Made by a program: the position numbers and the translations under genes
NCBI RefSeq assembly: GCF_010015445.1
Contig: NC_053133.1
Coordinates: 29,072,285-29,136,284 of the forward strand
From: Perca fluviatilis
Taxonomy: Eukaryota; Chordata; Actinopteri; Perciformes; Percidae
Direction: 5' to 3'
DNA length: 64,000 nucleotides
Part shown: positions 19,017 through 30,806 of the stretch, piece after piece
How the letters are laid out: every line of letters begins with the position of its first letter
Position numbering within the stretch: position 1 is the stretch's first letter
The notes under the pieces: generated by a model
The model's database searches: none
Told to the model about the DNA's origin: nothing
What the model saw: only the letters and a program-made list of their open reading frames with translations

Positions 19017-20320
19017 TAGGGGTGGGCGATATATATTGTTTACGATAATATCGTCATTGTTGTTTTAACGATGTGCAAATTGACATTATCGAGTATTTAA
19101 ATTACTTAGAAAAAAACACTTCAAAACAAGCATTGGAACGCTACACATTCACTCATGTCAACAAAGATGGCAGCGCGCGATTGTGCTGCAGCTACTAGCT
19201 CTCCTGTCGGTGTATATGTATATAAGTACAGCCACACTGAACTAATCAATACAGGACTACAATACAACACAGCCGTTACGAGAGCCTTCCAGGCGGCTCA
19301 TAACATCCCGGAGGACGTAGCCAGACCGGGCGCTCCAGGTTGTTGTCGGCGCTAGCACGCCGAGCTAGCTACCGGCAGGATGAGAAAATAACAAGGCAGA
19401 GCAGAGGACTGCATTTTTGTGCACAATGAATGGAGTACCGACCGCAGGATCGTTTTCCAGCACGTCTCACCTGACCTGGAGCCCTGTCGGTAATATACAG
19501 GCCATTTCATTTACCACGAAAACGGCACACTGCCGTCTACATAGCTCCCGATGCTAACATTGGCACAAGTTTGGCTCACTGCTAACCATAGGGAACAAAC
19601 TGCAGCACGATCACCTGGAAGGGATACAGGGGACTTTAACAAGGCGTCCTTAAAGTCTGTACTCCCTAGCTTTTTCCAGCATGTAGATTGTGTTACTAGA
19701 GGGAAGAACACACTAGACCATGTATACTCTAACATCAAAAAAGCACACAGAACTGCTCCTCTCCCTCACCTGGGCCAGTCAGATCACATCCTACTCCTGA
19801 TCCCAGCATAAATTAGTCAGATCACATCCAACTATTCCTGATCCCAGCATAAATCCCGGTCAGAAGGACTATACAGCCAAGTAGAAGGACTATCAGAACC
19901 TGGCCTGACACTGCCCTGTCCCAGCCCGACGACTGCTTCCAATAAGGACATGTTTGTGTGCAATATGTTACAGAACAGAGCCCTTTGTTTATTGTTATGA
20001 TTTCATCTTGCTTGTATGCTGCACAATTTACATTACAGCAGAGGTGAACAACTGAATGTGCACTCAGAGTTCAATGTTCCTACACTAGTTCAATTAGTAT
20101 TAGTATTTTGTCTTTGAATTGTTTTTACTTGAATACTTACATTTTAAAGAAAATAAATAAGAACTGTTTTCATTCAACATTGTGCCCATTATTATCATCA
20201 GTGAATAAGTAACTCAGACTTTTAAAAACACATTTTTAAAGGATATCGTCTAATTATCGTTATCGTCAAAATCGGAAAAAATATCGAGATATTATTTTTT
20301 GTCCATATCGCCCACCCCTA
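19017..20320. mobile_element. TIR element carrying LINE sequence, nested in another repeat
   Basis: Ends TAGGGGTGGGCGATAT and inverse ATATCGCCCACCCCTA. Flanks ATTGGAAC and ACTGGAAC look like a one-mismatch 8-bp duplication (hAT-like). The interior holds LINE endonuclease-like sequence at 19520-19810. It sits in an outer repeat that begins TAGGGCTGTCAAAATAATG at 18837 and continues to about 20650; its right half is reverse-complement related to 63630-63900. Confidence 0.65.
19520..19810 (+). pseudogene. LINE endonuclease (APE-type) fragment
   Basis: Plus-strand frames give AVYIAPDANIGTSL, then GDFNKASLKSVLPSFFQHVD, then TLDHVYSNIKKAHRTAPLPH and LGQSDHILLL. The GDFN, TLDHVY and SDH motifs are those of the C-terminal half of apurinic-type LINE endonucleases. 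A frame change separates the first and second blocks. Confidence 0.75.
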
Positions 20321-20689
20321 ACTGGAACATTTACTTGTAAAACCGAGTTTTAACAGTCTGCAGCTGCCGTTGTCGGAAAAACAACACAGATGGTACGTTC
20401 AATGAAGCTGGGAAACTACAGCCTCGTGGTGCATTCGTAGTTGTTGTTAAATGTCCTTTTCCCATCTAGTGGTTGTTTTTGTCGTTCAACAGCAATTTAC
20501 TAGTGAAATAAGTTATTGTTATAGTTATTACATTATTATTAAATCATTTAATTTTGACCATATGGCCTTAATAATAAACAAGCCGTTCTTTAATGTCGCC
20601 GACTGTTGTTTAGTACCCTTTTTTTTTCTTTTAACTTTCTTAAAAAGTCTCTCTCTCTCTCTCTCTCTCGATACAAAGATTGAACAGCT

Positions 20690-21807
20690 GTGATTAAAGG
20701 ACTTCAGCAGAGCTTCTGTTCTGTTCAGAGTCTAATTTCTTCAGTGTCTTTTCTATGTCCATATATACACGAGGAAGCAAAGCATATAATATGTAAAGAA
20801 GGAAACTCCGCAGAAGCCGACCGACTAAATATCTAAAAATATACATTTACGAAACTACTGCGCTTAAATTAAACAATTCAGGGAGATTGAAAGTTAATGT
20901 TACTTAGGTAATTTATATTTTAGGTCATACGACAGAGGGAGAGACATGTACGCATCATATGCCTATTCTTGTAGAATAGTGGTTGTAATTGATCTTCATT
21001 GTAAATTTCCTGAGTAACATCAGGCTGTGTTCTGCTCACTTTCAAGGCAAAGAGTACAACTGTTGATTTGTGCAAATAATTAGTAGCCTAACTCCTTGAA
21101 TGGTATTATTATGACGGTTTCAATTCAGAGCAGTGGTCAGTAAATGTAGATTTTTAGGCTACTTACGCATTCAGTCGGTCTGCGATTGTCTGCCTCGCTT
21201 TCTCTCGCTGTTTCATTATAGCAGCAACGTTCCTTTTTTTTTTTTTACAAATAATGTGTTTTACGTTGTCATACTTCAATGAGAAGCTCTCACTCAGTGT
21301 AAATAATGCATAATGAGTATTCTCCTTTTGAGAATCATTAAATCTGTGATTGATTTTGCGGTCTGTTAAAGTAAGCCGTGAATGCGCATCTATCTGAATT
21401 ACTTCAGCCTGGCTAGACCTAGTCGCTCCTCTTGAGCCTGGCTTGACCTCGCTTTATCGGTTATTCTGGATTTACAAGTTCTACTTTTGTGCCATACCCC
21501 CCAGATTTTAAGTTGGACAGTTTGATGTTGTGATGCTGTCTGCTGTAATCTACATGTATTTCCTGCAGACATGAACACAACAACAGCTGTCTTCACATCA
21601 ACTCAAACACATGATAACAACAAGCATCTGGCTCATCTGATTGGCTGTTTTCTTTCTCTGTGTCCAATCCTGTCACCATTCTCCTCTCAAAGCTTCACTG
21701 AGAAGGTTGGAGGGTTACAGGAAATACTGGATCTTTGCTTTGATACTAACTGTGTTAAGTGCAATACTGCTGAAACCAGCATGGACTGAATCCAACCCTC
21801 TACTTAC
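20690..21807. repeat. Non-coding block shared with NLR copy B (54430-55834)
   Basis: Long stretches match 54430-55834 in order (for example TGAACAGCTGTGATTA, CCGTGAATGCGCATCTATCT, CAACTCAAACACATGATAAC). No conserved coding frame is visible. It is intergenic or intronic sequence of the duplicated NLR unit. Confidence 0.7.
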
Positions 21808-21981
21808 TCAAGTGTATCCAGTCTACATTCTGGACTCTCCTTCAGATCACACAGCTGCTTCACGTCTGAATCCTTCATGTTGTTGTCCCTCAGGTCCAGC
21901 TCTCTCAGATGGGAGGGGTTGGACTTCAGAGGTGAGGTCAGAACAGCACAGCTGATCTCTGACAAACTGCAGCTCCTCAAT
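21808..21981 (-). CDS. NLR copy A LRR exon
   Basis: A 174-bp minus-strand exon with acceptor CTTCATTCAG and donor GTAAGT. It encodes one double leucine-rich repeat: [20 protein letters not shown], then [20 protein letters not shown] and [10 protein letters not shown]. This is the standard ribonuclease-inhibitor-type LRR exon of fish NLRC3-like receptors. The frame is open. It corresponds to 55835-56008 in copy B. Confidence 0.85.
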
Positions 21982-22254
21982 CTGAATGAAGAATAAATTA
22001 TGTAACTTTAAAAGACAATGTTCCTGCTTGAATTCATTTAATGTTTAATAATCTTTTCAGATCTGAAGGTTTTGAATGTAGACATTTTTTTGAACAGAAA
22101 CTCCAAACACCTGAATCCACCAGCATGCAGGTTAAAAACTGAAAAAACAATAGTGAAAAAGATCATTTTAAGGACAACGTGCTAGTACTTCAATAAAATG
22201 TGGTGATTTAACCTCTTAAACACTGCCCGCTTCACCAATGGGCCCATCTATACT

Positions 22255-22690
22255 AACGAAATAACGTCACATTTAAATCTCGCGAGATATTGTTGATTGA
22301 ATGAGCTTATCCCCTGTGTGTTGGCCGCCTAGACGAAGGACGCTGGAACACCAAGCAGAAGCGGAGGTTGCTCAAGACGTTGGTCATTAAGTTAGCAGGC
22401 CCATCTAAGGATGCAAAAAATACAACCTCATGGTTGAACACAAACCCCTCTAGAAGTAGGAAAGAGTTGCACTCATCCAGACTAGTTAGTTTAGGGTTTC
22501 CACTAAATACATGCACACCGCTGCCCAGTCTCCCCTTTGAGGGTGTGCAACTGGAACAGTGACAGTCATCACTCACAAAGTCATGGCAACCAAGCAAACA
22601 ACAGCATGAGTACAGCAGTCTCTCCTCAGGCAGAGTGACAAACAGCGTTGAAAGCCGTGACATGAAACCACACTCACACGGGTCCTGTAA
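22255..22690. other. Copy-A-specific insert of unknown nature
   Basis: This stretch replaces different sequence at 56290-57125 in copy B. A 118-codon minus-strand ORF is open, but its peptide (HCSSCTPSKGRLGSG and following) matches no family I know. It is probably transposon-derived. Confidence 0.4.
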
Positions 22691-23123
22691 AATATGACAG
22701 CATTATGGACACTGAATTTGCTGAATTAACTGTTTTTTAGACCCCAGATCAGAAAAGAAGCTAACGTTAGTGAACCCTGCACTCCCTCTGACACCCTGCT
22801 GCAGGAGACGTTGTATTCCCTGACACGTTACCGTTTAAAACGTTAGTGGGGATGCATACCGCTCAACATTTAAAAACTTAGTAATGTTTCCTCAGCATTT
22901 GGTTTTGTTGTTAAACTGTATTTAAAGTGAGCTGTGATGTTAAATTACCTGCTTCAGGTAACGGCACCCTACAGTACTTTTAAAGATTTATTTTTACATT
23001 AGTCACTTAGACACCATCACAGGTGGAAAAAAAGCAAACCCTTTAAGATAGTCTTTTAGTGTGACCTCAACTTTCACAAGATATTAATCTCAGCACAGTA
23101 AAGTAAAAAAAATGGTATCTGAC

Positions 23124-23297
23124 CTTAGAGTCTGCAGTTGACAGTGTGGAATCTCCAGAAAACTACAAAGCTGCTTCATTTTGGAATTCTGCAACTCGTT
23201 TCCATCTAGCTCCAGCTCTCTCACATGGGAGGGGTTAAACTTCAGAGATGAGGCCAGAGAAGCACAGCTGATCTCTGACAAACTGCACCCCCGGAAT
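23124..23297 (-). CDS. NLR copy A LRR exon
   Basis: A 174-bp minus-strand exon with acceptor CTTTATTCAG and donor CTAAG-GTCAGA. It encodes [20 protein letters not shown], then [20 protein letters not shown] and [12 protein letters not shown]. The counterpart is 57675-57848 in copy B. The frame is open. Upstream of it (to 30857) no NACHT exon is visible. Confidence 0.85.
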
Positions 23298-24030
23298 CTG
23301 AATAAAGTGAATAAATTATACATAATTTAATACATTTATAATCAAATCAATGTGTTTAGGTTTCAAATGTGTAGCTTTCTACAGACATCAAAATGTCATC
23401 ACAACATTCATAAAACTATTCATGTCAACACAGATTAATAACATGCTGCTGATCTCAGTCTCGCCTGTGATTAGAAGATCAATACTATGCTGATCCTTTT
23501 AACAGTTGTGCGTTCTGAAGACTCAATTTCAATGAGACAGCTAATTTGACAGCTGTAGCTAACCTAGCTAATGGCAGCTAATTACAATTAGCAGTTAGTT
23601 TTGCAACAAGTAACATTAGCCTAAAGCTAATTGTATCCGTCCAAATCTCATTAAAAGTCATCTCAGTATTGTCGTCAAACTGCCCTATTAGTTTTGACAT
23701 CTTAATGACAAGTCCAAATGCTTACCCTTTACTTGAGGTCAAGGAAGAATATTCATGACACAAGTATAATGGTCTCATGACAGTAAATGTAAAAACCAAC
23801 CACTTGATGACAACAAGTCTGTTGTGTCTGCCTAGAATATTTATGGCAGGCAAGTTGTCAAAACAACACAACAATGCAAACTTTGCATTTAAAGTGTCAT
23901 AATTTACTGAATGGCACTTGAATGAATGAATTCAAAAAGACTCATGTTCATAACAGGTGTCATGTTATAGTTATGATGGTGTCATGTCAGTCTTTTGCAC
24001 ACCCCTTCAAATAGTGTTACCACTAGAGTT

Positions 24031-24125
24031 GGGTATCGTTTGGGTTTTTTCCGATACCGGTTCTAAAACGATACTTTTAAAACGGTGCCAGTGCCTAAAC
24101 GGTGCCTGAACCAAAATATATATAA
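24031..24125. repeat. GGTATCG/GATACCG repeat fragment
   Basis: Contains GTTGGGTATCG and CGATACCGG with AACGGTGCCGGTGCC-like sequence, shared with 63510-63600. It is likely a terminal piece of a dispersed DNA transposon. 23300-24030 is intron-like and matches 57850-58300. Confidence 0.5.
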
Positions 24126-24139
24126 TATATTTATAATGT

Positions 24140-24450
24140 ATAGAAACGGAGAAACGGAGGGTTGCTGGTTCATGTCCCGATACAGACCAAAGTATGGTGG
24201 TGGACCGGTAGCTGGAGAGGTGCCAGTTGACCTCCTGGGTCTGCCAAGGTGCTCTTGAGCAAGGCACTGAACCCTCAACTGCTCTGGGTGCCTCTCCATG
24301 GGCAGCTCCCTCATTCTGACATCTCTCCATTAGTGCATGTAGAGGGACTGAGCATGTGTGTGTAATTTAGGACTGTGTGTAATGTCTAATAATAACAATA
24401 ATAAATATCCCTTGCGGGATTAATAAAGTATAAATTATTATCTTATTTCT
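24140..24450 (+). mobile_element. tRNA-derived SINE-like repeat
   Basis: GGTTGCTGGTTCATGTCCCG resembles a Pol III B box. It is followed by a conserved body (GGTGCTCTTGAGCAAGGCAC) and a tail with CCCTTGCGGGATTAATAAAG. The tail is repeated at 25726-25832, where it is split by an L2 LINE. Confidence 0.6.
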
Positions 24451-24616
24451 GCCCTGAGGACAGAGGAGGGATCATCGAGGTTATTATAGTTTGCATTTTT
24501 CATTAGTTTTTTATTTTCATTTCGTTGACTTTTTGTTTTCAAATTCAGTTTAGTTTTCAATTAGTTTTAAAAGCGAGTTTGATAGTTTAGTTTATTTTTG
24601 GAAAATTATTATTTTT

Positions 24617-25386
24617 AGTCTCTTTTGTAATATGGGTTGTTTGTCATACAATTTTAGAAATATGTATTCAACAATAACACCAGTAAATAAAATGAACATA
24701 TATGATGAGCACAAATATGTAAAAAGTCTACACTACACGCCGCCGCAAGTGCAATATGTGTAAGTGCCAGGAAAAAAACTAAATAACCAGAATAAAGAAG
24801 ACATACATGAACAGGTGTTTTGAACTTTGGTTCGAGTAAAGTGGCGAACTTTTTGAAGTCAAACGACTCACACAGTTGTGTAATCATCCCAGTATCAACA
24901 CACATATTAACCCCCCCTTCCCCCGCTTTTGGAGTTCCTGCATATTTACTAACCAGCAGCTATTGGGTCGCCGGTGGAAGCCCGCCTATAGTGTTCTGTC
25001 ATGCGGTTGTCTCGGTCATGCTGCCTGGCACTGTACCCATACATCCATGCACTTTACCCATACATATATGCCCTGTACCCTTACATGCATGCCCTGTACC
25101 CATACATCCATGCCCCGTACCCATACATCCATGCCCCGTACCCATACATACATGCCCTGTACCCATACATACATGCTCTGTACCCATACATACATGCCCT
25201 GTACCGGGATATGCTTCTGTTTCGGGGAAAGGGGGCTTTGCGTTCTCCTTTATCTTGTTAAGGTAAGCTAGTTTAGCCTCCTAGTGCACACTTCTCAAAT
25301 GTACTTTCAAATTCGTGGGAACTTTCCCTTTAATAAATTGTCCACATATTTAACCACCTTCCTTGCTTTTATCTGACACACATACA
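24617..25386 (+). repeat. Repeat unit U copy 1, with 21-bp VNTR
   Basis: Starts TTTTGTAATATGGGTTGTTTG and ends before the Tc1 MITE at 25387. It holds about eight 21-bp units (25032-25200, unit TGTACCCATACATACATG plus CCC). Because 21 is a multiple of three, all frames through the array stay open. A second copy at 29130-29957 has about 17 units and lacks about 130 bp near its start. Confidence 0.8.
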
Positions 25387-25715
25387 GTGCAGGCCAAAAG
25401 TTTGGACACACCTTCTCATTCAATGTGTTTCTTTATTTTCATGACTATTTACATTGTAGATTCTCACTGAAGGTATCAAAACTATGAATGAACACATATG
25501 GAATTATGTACTTAACAAAAAAGTGTGAAATAACTGAAAACATGTCTTATATTTTAGATTCTTCAAAGTAGCCACCCTTTGCTTTTTTATTAATAATGGA
25601 AATAATTCCACTAATGAACCCTGACAAAGCACACCTGTGAAAGTAAAACCATTTCAGGTGACTACCTCATGAAGCTCATTGAGAGAACACCAAGGGTTTG
25701 GAGAGTTATTAAAAA
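25387..25715 (+). mobile_element. Tc1-derived MITE fragment
   Basis: Begins CAGTGCAGGCCAAAAGTTTGG as at 7371 and reads into the transposase C-terminal relic (LMKLIERTPRVWRVIKK). The right terminus is missing; it breaks into SINE sequence near 25720. Confidence 0.75.
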
Positions 25716-25832
25716 AATGCATCCATTAGTGCATGTAGAGGGACTGAGCATGTGTGTGTAATTTAGGACTGTGTGTAATGTGTAATAAAAACAATAATAA
25801 ATATCCCTTGCGGGATTAATAAAGTATAAATT

Positions 25833-27571
25833 GGACCAATTGCTTGGACCAATTCTATTCTCCCTATATATGCTTCCTCTAGGCAATATTATTAGAAAAC
25901 ACTCAATTAACTTTCACTGTTATGCGGATGACACCCAATTATACTTGTCAATCAAACCAGATGAAACCAGTCAGCTAGCTAAATTTCAAGCATGCATTAA
26001 GGATATAAAATCCTGGATGACCTATAATTTTCTGATGTTAAACCCTAACAAAACTGAAGTTATTGTACTGGGACCTAAACACCTCAGAACTTCATTATCT
26101 AAAGATATAGCTACTCTGGATGGTATTGCCCTGGCCTCCAGCACTACTGTTAGAAATGTAGGAGTTATCTTTGATCAGGATATATCCTTTAATGCCAATC
26201 TAAAACAAACCTCAAGAACAGCCTTTTTTCATCTTCGTAACATTGCCAAAATTAGGAATATCCTGTCTCAAAACGACGCTGAAAAACTAGTCCATGCATT
26301 TGTTACGTCTAGGCTGGACTACTGTAATTCCCTACTGTCAGGTTGCTCAAATAAGTCTCTTAAGACTCTCCAGCTGATCCAGAATGCTGCAGCGCGTGTT
26401 CTCACAAGAACTAAGAAAAGAGATCATATTTCTCCTGAATTAGCTTCTCTGCATTGGCTTCCTGTTGAATCCAGGATTGAGTTTAAAGTCCTTCTCTTGA
26501 CCTACAAAGCTCTAAATGGTCTAGCACCATCATATCTAGAAGAGCTCCTAATACCCTATTGTCCCACTAGAGCACTGCGCTCCCAGAATGCAGAGTTACT
26601 GGTGGTACCTAGAGTCTCTAAAAGTAGAATGGGAGCCAGAGCCTTCAGTTATCAGGCTCCTCTCCTATGGAACCAGCTCCCGATCTGGGTTCGGGGGGCA
26701 GAAACTGTCACCTCATTCAAGAATGAACTTAAAACTCTCCTATTTGATAAAGCTTATAGTTAGGGAGTGAGGAGTTGCAGTGTTCACCTAACTGGCCCAA
26801 CTGCTTCTCTTCAAAGTAGAGGGAGGCAGGCCAGCCAAGCCCGATCCGGCAGGGGGAGAGTTCTAAGCCCGAAAAAGCTACCTCTCCTTATGACCTGTCT
26901 CCCTTAGTTACCTGTTATAGTTACGCTGTTATAGTTCTAGACTGCCGGGGGACCTCCTTCCTTTGACCCACTGAGCTGCTCTCTCCTCTCCCTTCCTATT
27001 ACTGTTACTATTACTATTACTATTTATGTGCAGCCCGTCCCAGAAATGCTTGGTACTAATCCTAGCTTCTGGGGAGTTTACTCCCCGGAGTCCTTATGCT
27101 TTTTCCCCCCAGCGTATTTCCTTGGAGAACGTTGGCACCAAGATCCTGGTTCCAGCTGTCGCCGTGGTCCTGCTGCACTCCCTGCTGAGCTCAGCGGTGC
27201 CCTGCAATGTCATGCTGCGTCCTGCTGAACCCTGCTGCTTCCTGCTGAACCCTGCAGCTTCCCGCTACATCCAGTCACTGTTCCATTATTAATGTGACTA
27301 CTATCGCCACTGTTCATCACACCCCCAACCGGCTCGTCAGACACCGCCTACCAAGAGCCTGGGTCTGTCCGAGGTTTCTTCCCAAGAGGGAGTTTTTCCT
27401 CGCCACTGTCGCACTGCTTGCTCCTGAGGGAATTACTGTAATTGTTGGAATTGTTGGGGCTTTGTAAATTATAGAGTGTGGTCTAGACCTACTCTATCTG
27501 TAAAGTGTCTCGAGATAACTTATGTTATGATTTGATACTATAAATAAAATTGAATTGAATTGAATTAAATT
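25833..27571 (+). mobile_element. L2-clade LINE, 5' truncated
   Basis: Inserted in a SINE tail with AAATT on both sides (25828-25832, 27567-27571); the undisturbed joined sequence is present at 24428-24450. The element keeps the C-terminal reverse transcriptase region and a 3' tail GTGTCTCGAGATAACTTATG leading to TTGAA repeats, the usual 3' end of fish L2 elements. 26770-27560 is 3' untranslated. Confidence 0.85.
25846..26763 (+). pseudogene. L2 LINE reverse transcriptase, C-terminal part
   Basis: About 305 residues. FHCYADDTQLYLSI carries the catalytic YADD box. FLMLNPNKTEVIVLG and VRNVGVIFDQDISF follow, then the C-terminal region with SRLDYCNSLLSGCSNKSL, LQLIQNAAARVLT and LHWLPVESRIEFKVLLLTYK. 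It is uninterrupted to its stop but lacks the endonuclease and the N-terminal RT part, so it is a dead fragment. Confidence 0.85.
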
Positions 27572-28059
27572 ATTATCTTATTTCTGTCTTGTCTACTTAT
27601 GTCTTGACGGTAACTTTTTTTTTTAAAGTTGTCGTAGCTAATTTGTACAGCGATACAATCGTTTCAATAAGTTATGATGTGTAATGTGTTCCATTTTTAA
27701 ATATATTCAATTGATCAATAAATTGTAAGTTCCGGACAACTTACTGAAGATTTCTTTATCTAGCGTTGAATTATATCTGCCAAAAGAGACTTTCCCCCAA
27801 AATAAATCCTCCAATAAAAGTTTTTAGGACATGCTGCTTAAAAATCCATTTGGTTACTTCTAATCTAAGGACCTCCTTTAGGGAAGTCCTTTTGTTGATG
27901 TCATATTGCTGATTCCGCTCTTATTTTTTCAGTGCGCATGCGCCGATGAGAGTGGCAGCCTTTTTCAGTAGCTCCATCTGTTATGTGTCTTTTTAGTCTT
28001 TTATACCTTTTTTTCCATTGCAAACTTTTTATATCTCTTTTATGCATCGCACAGATATC

Positions 28060-28290
28060 TGTATAACCTATGGATATGGCTATTAGTAGTCTTCAACACA
28101 GCAGTAAGAACCTAATTTACTCAAGGGAAGAACTGCTTTAACTGAGGACAATGGGACACGCCGGACATGCTTGCACGTTTCACTCGATCCTGGAGGAACT
28201 AAGGCGACAATACCGAGGATGCAGAGCTAGAGCTAAAAAGCTTCAATACCACACAAAGGGGGATGGGAGAAATTGACTTTTCAGCATGAG
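28060..28290 (+). mobile_element. Possible LINE 5' ORF fragment
   Basis: A short reading ILEELRRQYRGCRARAKKLQ resembles the basic start of fish LINE ORFs (LLRGCRAGAKRR type). Neighbouring sequence from 27572 to 28630 has no other recognised feature. Confidence 0.3.
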
Positions 28291-28631
28291 CCTGTCTCTC
28301 TCAACCCCTACCATTATATCACTTTGTCTGCTGTACAACTGTCTTATAGGCTCTATTAGCCCTCCTACACACTCTGGGCAATGGTCATAACATCTACATC
28401 TTATAACTTAATCCCTATTATATTATATATTGTTCTTATTCATAGCCAGTTAATATTTCATAGTTACTATTTATTAATAATCTATTGCACTGAGAACCTT
28501 GGGATTTCTCTCTGGCAGAAACAAGACATGACCGGTCTATACCACAAAGGAACACATAATATGCTTGCCCCTAATTTAATTTTAAACCAGATTTTATCAC
28601 ATTGAGTGAAGTTCTATTTGATTATGACTTA

Positions 28632-29126
28632 CAGTCCAGGCCAAAAGTTTGGGCACACCTTCTCATTCAATGCGTTTCCTATTTACATTGTAGATTCTCA
28701 CTGAAGGCATCAAAACTATGAATGAACACATATGGAATTATGTACTTAACAAAAAAGTGTGAAATAACTGAAAACATGTCTTATATTTTAGATGAGACTG
28801 CAATTTGCACGAGCTCACCAAAATTGGACAGTTGAAGACTGTAAAAATGTTGCCTGGTCTGATGAGTCTTGATTTCTGTTGAGACATTCAGATGGTAGAG
28901 TCAGAATTTGGCGTGAACAGAACGAGAACATGGATCGGTCATGCCTTGTTACCACTGGGCAGGCTGGTGGTGTAATGGTGTGGGGGATGTTTTCTTGGCA
29001 CACTTTAGGCCCCTTAGTACCAATTGGGCATTGTTTAAATGCCACAGCCTACCTGAGCATTGTTTCTGACCATGTCCATCCCTTTATGACCACCATGTAC
29101 CCATCCTCTGATGGCTACTTCCATTA
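28632..29126 (+). mobile_element. Tc1 chimera copy 1, truncated
   Basis: The first 160 bp are the left end of the CAGTCCAGGCCAAAAG family. At about 28793 the sequence switches to a different Tc1 transposase ([20 protein letters not shown] then WSDES and a stop). It breaks off at 29126 into repeat U. The same junction occurs at 30131. Confidence 0.75.
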
Positions 29127-29129
29127 GTC

Positions 29130-29957
29130 TTTTTTGTAATATGGGTTGTTTGTCATACAATTTTAGAAATATGTATTCAACAATAACACCAGTAAATAAA
29201 ATGAACATATATGATGAGCACAAATATGTAAAAAGTCTACACTACACGCCGCCGCAAGTGCAATATGTCATCCCAGTATCAACACACATATTAACCCCCC
29301 CTTCCCCCGCTTTTGGAGTTCCTGCATATTTACTAACCAGCAGCTATTGGGTCGCCGGTGGAAGCCCGCCTATAGTGTTCTGTCATGCGGTTGTCTCTGT
29401 CATGCTGCCTGGCGCTGTACCCATACATCCATGCACTTTACCCATACATATATGCCCTGTACCCTTACATGCATGCCCTGTACCCATACATCCATGCCCC
29501 GTACCCATACATACATGCCCTGTACCCATACATACATGCTCTGTACCCATACATACATGCCCTGTACCCATACATACATGCTCTGTACCCATACATCCAT
29601 GCCCCGTACCCATACATACATGCCCTGTACCCATACATACATGTCCTGTACCCATACATACATGCCCTGTACCCATACATCCATGCCCCGTACCCATACA
29701 TACATGCCCTGTACCCATACATACATGCCCTGTACCCATACATACATGCTCTGTACCCATACATACATGCCCTGTACCGGGATATGCTTCTGTTTCGGGG
29801 AAAGGGGGCTTTGCGTTCTCCTTTATCTTGTTAAGGTAAGCTAGTTTAGCCTCCTAGTGCACACTTCTCAAATGTACTTTCAAATTCGTGGGAACTTTCC
29901 CTTTAATAAATTGTCCACATATTTAACCACCTTCCTTGGTTTTATCTGACACACATA
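29130..29957 (+). repeat. Repeat unit U copy 2, expanded 21-bp VNTR
   Basis: About 17 units of the 21-bp repeat between 29416 and 29773, twice the number in copy 1. Flanks on both sides match 24617-25386, apart from a deletion. Open frames on both strands come from the repeat period. Confidence 0.85.
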
Positions 29958-30806
29958 CAGTGCAGGCCAAAAGTTTGGACACACCTTCTCATTCAATGTG
30001 TTTCTTTATTTTCATGACTATTTACATTGTAGATTCTCACTGAAGGCATCAAAACTATGAATGAACACATATGGAATTATGTACTTAACAAAAAAGTGTG
30101 AAATAACTGAAAACATGTCTTATATTTTAGATGAGACTGCAATTTGCACGAGCTCACCAAAATTGGACAGTTGAAGACTGTAAAAATGTTGCCTGGTCTG
30201 ATGAGTCTTGATTTCTGTTGAGACATTCAGATGGTAGAGTCAGAATTTGGCGTGAACAGAACGAGAACATGGATCGGTCATGCCTTGTTACCACTGGGCA
30301 GGCTGGTGGTGTAATGGTGTGGGGGATGTTTTCTTGGCACACTTTAGGCCCCTTAGTACCAATTGGGCATTGTTTAAATGCCACAGCCTACCTGAGCATT
30401 GTTTCTGACCATGTCCATCCCTTTATGACCACCATGGACCCATCCTCTGATGGCTACTTCCAGCAGGATAATGCACCATGTCACAACGCTCGAATCATTT
30501 CAAATTGGTTTCTTGAACATGATAATGAGTTCACTGTACTAAAATGGCCCTCAAAGTCACCAGATCTCAACCAAATAGAACATCTTTGGAATGTGGTGGA
30601 ACGGGAGCTTCGTGCCCTGGATGTGCATCCCACAAATCTCCATCAACTGCAAGATGCTGACCTCTCAATATGGGCCAACATTTCTAAAGAATGCTTCTAG
30701 CACCTTGTTGAATTAATGCCACCAAGAATTAAGGCAGTTCTGAAGGCGAAAGGGGGTCAAACACGGTATTAGTATAGTGTTCCTAATAATCCTTTAGTTG
30801 AGTGTA
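29958..30806 (+). mobile_element. Tc1 chimera copy 2 with transposase
   Basis: Left end as at 28632, switch to a second Tc1 family at about 30131. The coding part runs to 30700 and the element ends in GTGTTCCTAATAATCCTTT, the terminus of that second family. This is a composite of two Tc1 lineages. Confidence 0.75.
30131..30700 (+). pseudogene. Tc1-type DD34E transposase, C-terminal two thirds
   Basis: The first Asp is in WSDES, followed directly by a TGA stop. The second Asp is in YFQQDNAPCHNARI and the Glu in SPDLNQIEHLWNVVER, so the catalytic triad is recognisable. The N-terminal DNA-binding domain is missing and the reading is interrupted, so it cannot be active. Confidence 0.85.

Noticed and set aside
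22307..22663. 118-codon minus-strand ORF as a gene
   Set aside because: It matches nothing I know, is absent from the paralogous copy B, and has no clear splice sites.
24140..24250. tRNA gene on the plus strand
   Set aside because: Only a B-box-like element is seen; the following sequence is a SINE body repeated at 25.7 kb.
29383..29844. Overlapping ORFs with seven-residue repeats on both strands
   Set aside because: A 21-bp VNTR keeps all frames open; there is no signal peptide, conservation or splice context.
25387..30806. An intact, mobile Tc1 transposon
   Set aside because: The transposase lacks its N-terminal domain and has a stop after the first catalytic Asp.
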